Positions 5,843 through 7,431 of a DNA stretch of 7,431 nucleotides are shown here, piece by piece. Source of the DNA: Candidatus Nanohalarchaeota archaeon (lineage in GTDB: Archaea > EX4484-52 > B79-G9); assembly GCA_017610545.1 (NCBI GenBank), contig JAFCBV010000028.1, forward strand, positions 1-7,431, read 5' to 3'. Under the pieces are notes generated by a model. That model saw only the letters and a list, made by a program, of their open reading frames with translations. It made no database searches and was not told the DNA's origin. Every line of letters begins with the position of its first letter. Position 1 is the stretch's first letter. The translations under genes were made by a program, and so were the position numbers.

Positions 5843-6714
5843 TCAAAACAAACTAATCAAAACAACCCCCGCAATCATAACTAAAGCCCCCAACAACCTC
5901 TCCTTGATATCCTTCTCCCGGAAAAACAAAGCCCCCCACAAGACACCAAACAAAGCATTTGTCCTTTTGATGGCTATGACATAAGCGACCAACGTCAGGC
6001 TCAGTGCAGTCATAATAAATATCTGCATCATTGCAGTGAAAAACCCGATAGGCAAAAGTGCTTTTATATTATTCTTAACCTGTGTGGCGCAAGACTGAGA
6101 CTTCAAAAGCATTATCGGTAAAAGTGTCATAGTCAAAAACAGGTTAAGAGCCAGAGTCCAGAATACCGGCGACGAATTAACAACACCTATTTTATCAAAA
6201 TTAGATGTGATGCTCCAGATGAACGCAACACAAAGCATCAACCTCGGTCCTTTTTCATGAAGTAATGCCCTGAACGGCGAAAAAAAGCCCTCATGCCTCT
6301 TCTTGATATTCAGCATATACGCACCCATAACAATCAGGATAATCCCAAGAACTCCAAACCCCCCGGAAATTCACCGACAATAAGCGGCGAAGTAACCAGC
6401 AAAAACAGCGGCGTAAACGTAACCATAGGCACAGTGACAGACAGGTCAGACAACTTCAGCGCCTTCATATAAAGTATTGTAGTAACAGTATTTAACCCCC
6501 CGCTAACAAGCAACGCACCCCAAAAACCATCCCCGATGACAGGAATCTCAACAAACAAAAGCAAAGACAAAAGAAAAGGCATGGCAAAGAACCTCATAGG
6601 CCATGCCGCAACATATTCATCGATATTTCTAATGCTATTGAGCGCTTTCTTGGAAAAGACATCCTTCATAGACTCAAAAAATGCACCCAAAAATGCAAAC
6701 AAAATCCAAAGCAT
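5843..6714 (-). pseudogene. EamA/DMT-superfamily transporter, interrupted by a frameshift
   Basis: Two adjacent minus-strand frames, 6714-6334 (126 residues) and 6328-5843 (161 residues), together make one EamA-type permease of about 290 residues. This is the usual size for two five-helix EamA repeats, ten membrane helices in all. The first half begins MLWILFAFLGAFFESMKDVFSKKAL. The second contains VAYVIAIKRTNALFGVLWGALFFREKD, the typical end-of-repeat motif, and ends in a last helix LVMIAGVVLISLF. Adding one G to the run of six G on the coding strand (6359-6364) restores GEFPGGFGVLGIILIVMGAYML, a smooth EamA helix. Without it the first frame stops at 6334. The loss may be genuine or a homopolymer sequencing error. 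These proteins export or import small metabolites; the substrate is unknown. A TATA box at 6735-6745 suits a leaderless start. Confidence 0.8.
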
Positions 6715-6734
6715 AATTCTAAATGCATTCCATC

Positions 6735-6745
6735 ATTTAAATAAA
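6735..6745 (-). promoter_or_regulatory. TATA box for the EamA transporter
   Basis: On the minus strand the site reads TTTATTTAAAT. It is centred about 26 bases before the ATG at 6714, again at leaderless distance. The stretch 6746-6862 beyond it shows no gene on either strand that I can support. Confidence 0.5.
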
Positions 6746-6872
6746 ATTGGCTGCAAAAGCGCACTCACAGAAGAGCCCTGCGCAACAGAAAAAGAATCCG
6801 ATTTAGCAAAGAAGAGCAATCCTTTCAGTGATGCATATCAGATTGTCTCCAGAGAATACTGATTTTTTCGTA

Positions 6873-6931
6873 AGTTGAAGCGCATACATGCGCCAAATTT
6901 TACTCAACTCACTGCAAATTAAAAAACAGTG
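6873..6931. repeat. Nested inverted repeats upstream of hicB
   Basis: AGTTGA (6873-6878) and TCAACT (6904-6909) enclose the palindrome GCGCAT-AC-ATGCGC (6880-6893). Next to this, CACTG (6910-6914) pairs with CAGTG (6927-6931). All end just before the hicB TATA box, so they could be operators for hicBA control or the structured end of an upstream transcript. Confidence 0.45.
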
Positions 6932-6938
6932 CGTACAT

Positions 6939-6947
6939 TTTTATAAA
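6939..6947 (+). promoter_or_regulatory. TATA box for hicBA
   Basis: TTTTATAAA is centred about 27 bases before the hicB ATG at 6970, so the transcript should start within a base or two of the start codon. No Shine-Dalgarno site is present there. Confidence 0.65.
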
Positions 6948-6969
6948 ATCATGGCAATAATAACATACT

Positions 6970-7191
6970 ATGAAGCGATATTTTACAGTTGTAATAGAAA
7001 AAGATGAAGAATCAAACATGTACGTTGGCGAAGTGCCTGGGCTTTCAGGATGCCATAAGCATGGAAAAACAATAGATGAACTAATGAAAAACATGCAGGA
7101 AGTTATCGAACTTTGCTTAGAGACAGAAAAGGAAGAAGCACACGAATTGCCGAAATTTGTAGGCGTGCAGCAAATAGAGGTATCGTCATGA
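6970..7191 (+). CDS. hicB: HicB-family antitoxin
   Basis: The product is 73 residues. The HicB partial RNase-H-like fold is recognisable: MKRYFTVVIEKDEESNMYVGEVPGL, with the hallmark EVPGLSGCHKHGKTIDELMKNMQEVIELCLE (about residues 22-51). A short tail ends in KFVGVQQIEVSS, common in HicB proteins encoded just before HicA. No helix-turn-helix or ribbon-helix-helix domain is present, so any autoregulation would need another contact. In the family HicB binds and blocks the mRNA-cleaving toxin HicA. Its stop overlaps the hicA start as ATGA (7188-7191), which indicates coupled translation. The frame is intact while the toxin's is not. Its coding strand has G above C, unlike the core genes. Confidence 0.88.
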   Translation: MKRYFTVVIEKDEESNMYVGEVPGLSGCHKHGKTIDELMKNMQEVIELCLETEKEEAHELPKFVGVQQIEVSS

Positions 7192-7395
7192 GCCGTTTAA
7201 TACCTATTTCTCCAAAATATCTTGAGAAAAAAAATCATAAAACTTGGATTCAGTCCGGTAAGGCAAAAAGGAAGTCATGTATTTTATCGCCATCCTGATG
7301 GCAGAACCACTAGGCAACACACATTGTCAAATCATTTGACTATATTACTATTGATATCTTATATATCTCAAATAACAAAAACCAATAAAAAATAA
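7188..7395 (+). pseudogene. hicA: HicA-family mRNA interferase toxin, frameshifted and with abnormal C-terminus
   Basis: The gene starts MSRLIPISPKYLEKK, the typical HicA opening. The ATG frame then runs through a run of eight A (7227-7234) into non-HicA sequence and stops after 36 residues. In the frame reached by removing one A, the text continues IIKLGFSPVRQKGSHVFYRHPDGRTT. This is the dsRNA-binding-like fold of HicA with the catalytic His in the GSH motif (H30, codon 7276-7278). Past about 7311 the expected VPxHxxKEIxxGxLxxIL tail is missing. The restored frame instead continues with unrelated, partly hydrophobic residues to TAA at 7393-7395. The A-run change could be a sequencing error, but the lost tail is a second defect. 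The toxin is therefore probably inactive. Confidence 0.75.
7326..7340. repeat. Perfect 15-base palindrome inside the altered hicA tail
   Basis: GTCAAAT-C-ATTTGAC is symmetric about a central C. It begins about 15 bases after recognisable HicA sequence stops. It could be a binding site, a weak terminator stem or a scar at a recombination point. The remaining bases to 7431 are A/T-rich with no other feature that I can support. Confidence 0.5.
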
Positions 7396-7431
7396 GAATA
7401 ATGCATAAGATATTAGAGAGACCGTAAATCT

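Noticed and set aside
6536..6862. Plus-strand open frame opposite the start of the EamA gene
   Set aside because: Most of it mirrors the transporter. The part beyond it is a hydrophilic string with no recognisable motif and no start signal.

Overview
The window is archaeal. It encodes an archaeal-type DnaG (Toprim primase/exosome protein). Its promoters are TATA boxes, several of them only about 25-35 bases from the start codon, as expected for leaderless or near-leaderless transcripts. Where Shine-Dalgarno sites occur (GGTGA before dnaG, AGGAGTGA before the M29 peptidase) they fit an archaeal 16S tail. The lineage cannot be fixed from this sequence. The gene mix would suit a euryarchaeon, a DPANN archaeon or a related uncultured group.

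Layout, left to right. (1) 1-300: the 3' part of an unrecognised gene. (2) 300-2450: a TATA box, an unrecognised 45-residue ORF, a DUF167/YggU-type protein, then dnaG with a clear hairpin/T-tract terminator. (3) 2440-3100: a gene-poor stretch full of short, nearly perfect stem-loops. A tiny two-helix membrane protein made of GFLG-type repeats sits in its middle under its own TATA box. (4) 3103-5531: a two-gene peptidase operon, an M20 (ArgE/DapE-type) metallohydrolase followed five bases later by an M29 metalloaminopeptidase, closed by a terminator. (5) 5600-5760: an array of three or four imperfect palindromes at a 32-33 bp period, next to an orphan TATA box. (6) 5843-6714, minus strand: an EamA/DMT-type transporter split by a frameshift in a run of six C (G on its coding strand). 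(7) 6863-7431: repeats, a TATA box and a hicBA toxin-antitoxin pair. hicB is intact; hicA is frameshifted in a run of eight A and its C-terminus does not look like HicA.

The core genes (dnaG, M20, M29) and the minus-strand transporter share a base skew: the plus strand has C well above G and A above T whatever the gene direction. The left-edge gene, the GFLG miniprotein and hicB show the opposite G>C skew. This marks the latter as probable later arrivals. The two peptidases plausibly act together in cytoplasmic peptide turnover. Nothing in the window forms a complete multi-gene defence system other than the decayed hicBA pair. The least explained element is the phased palindrome array at 5612-5738.
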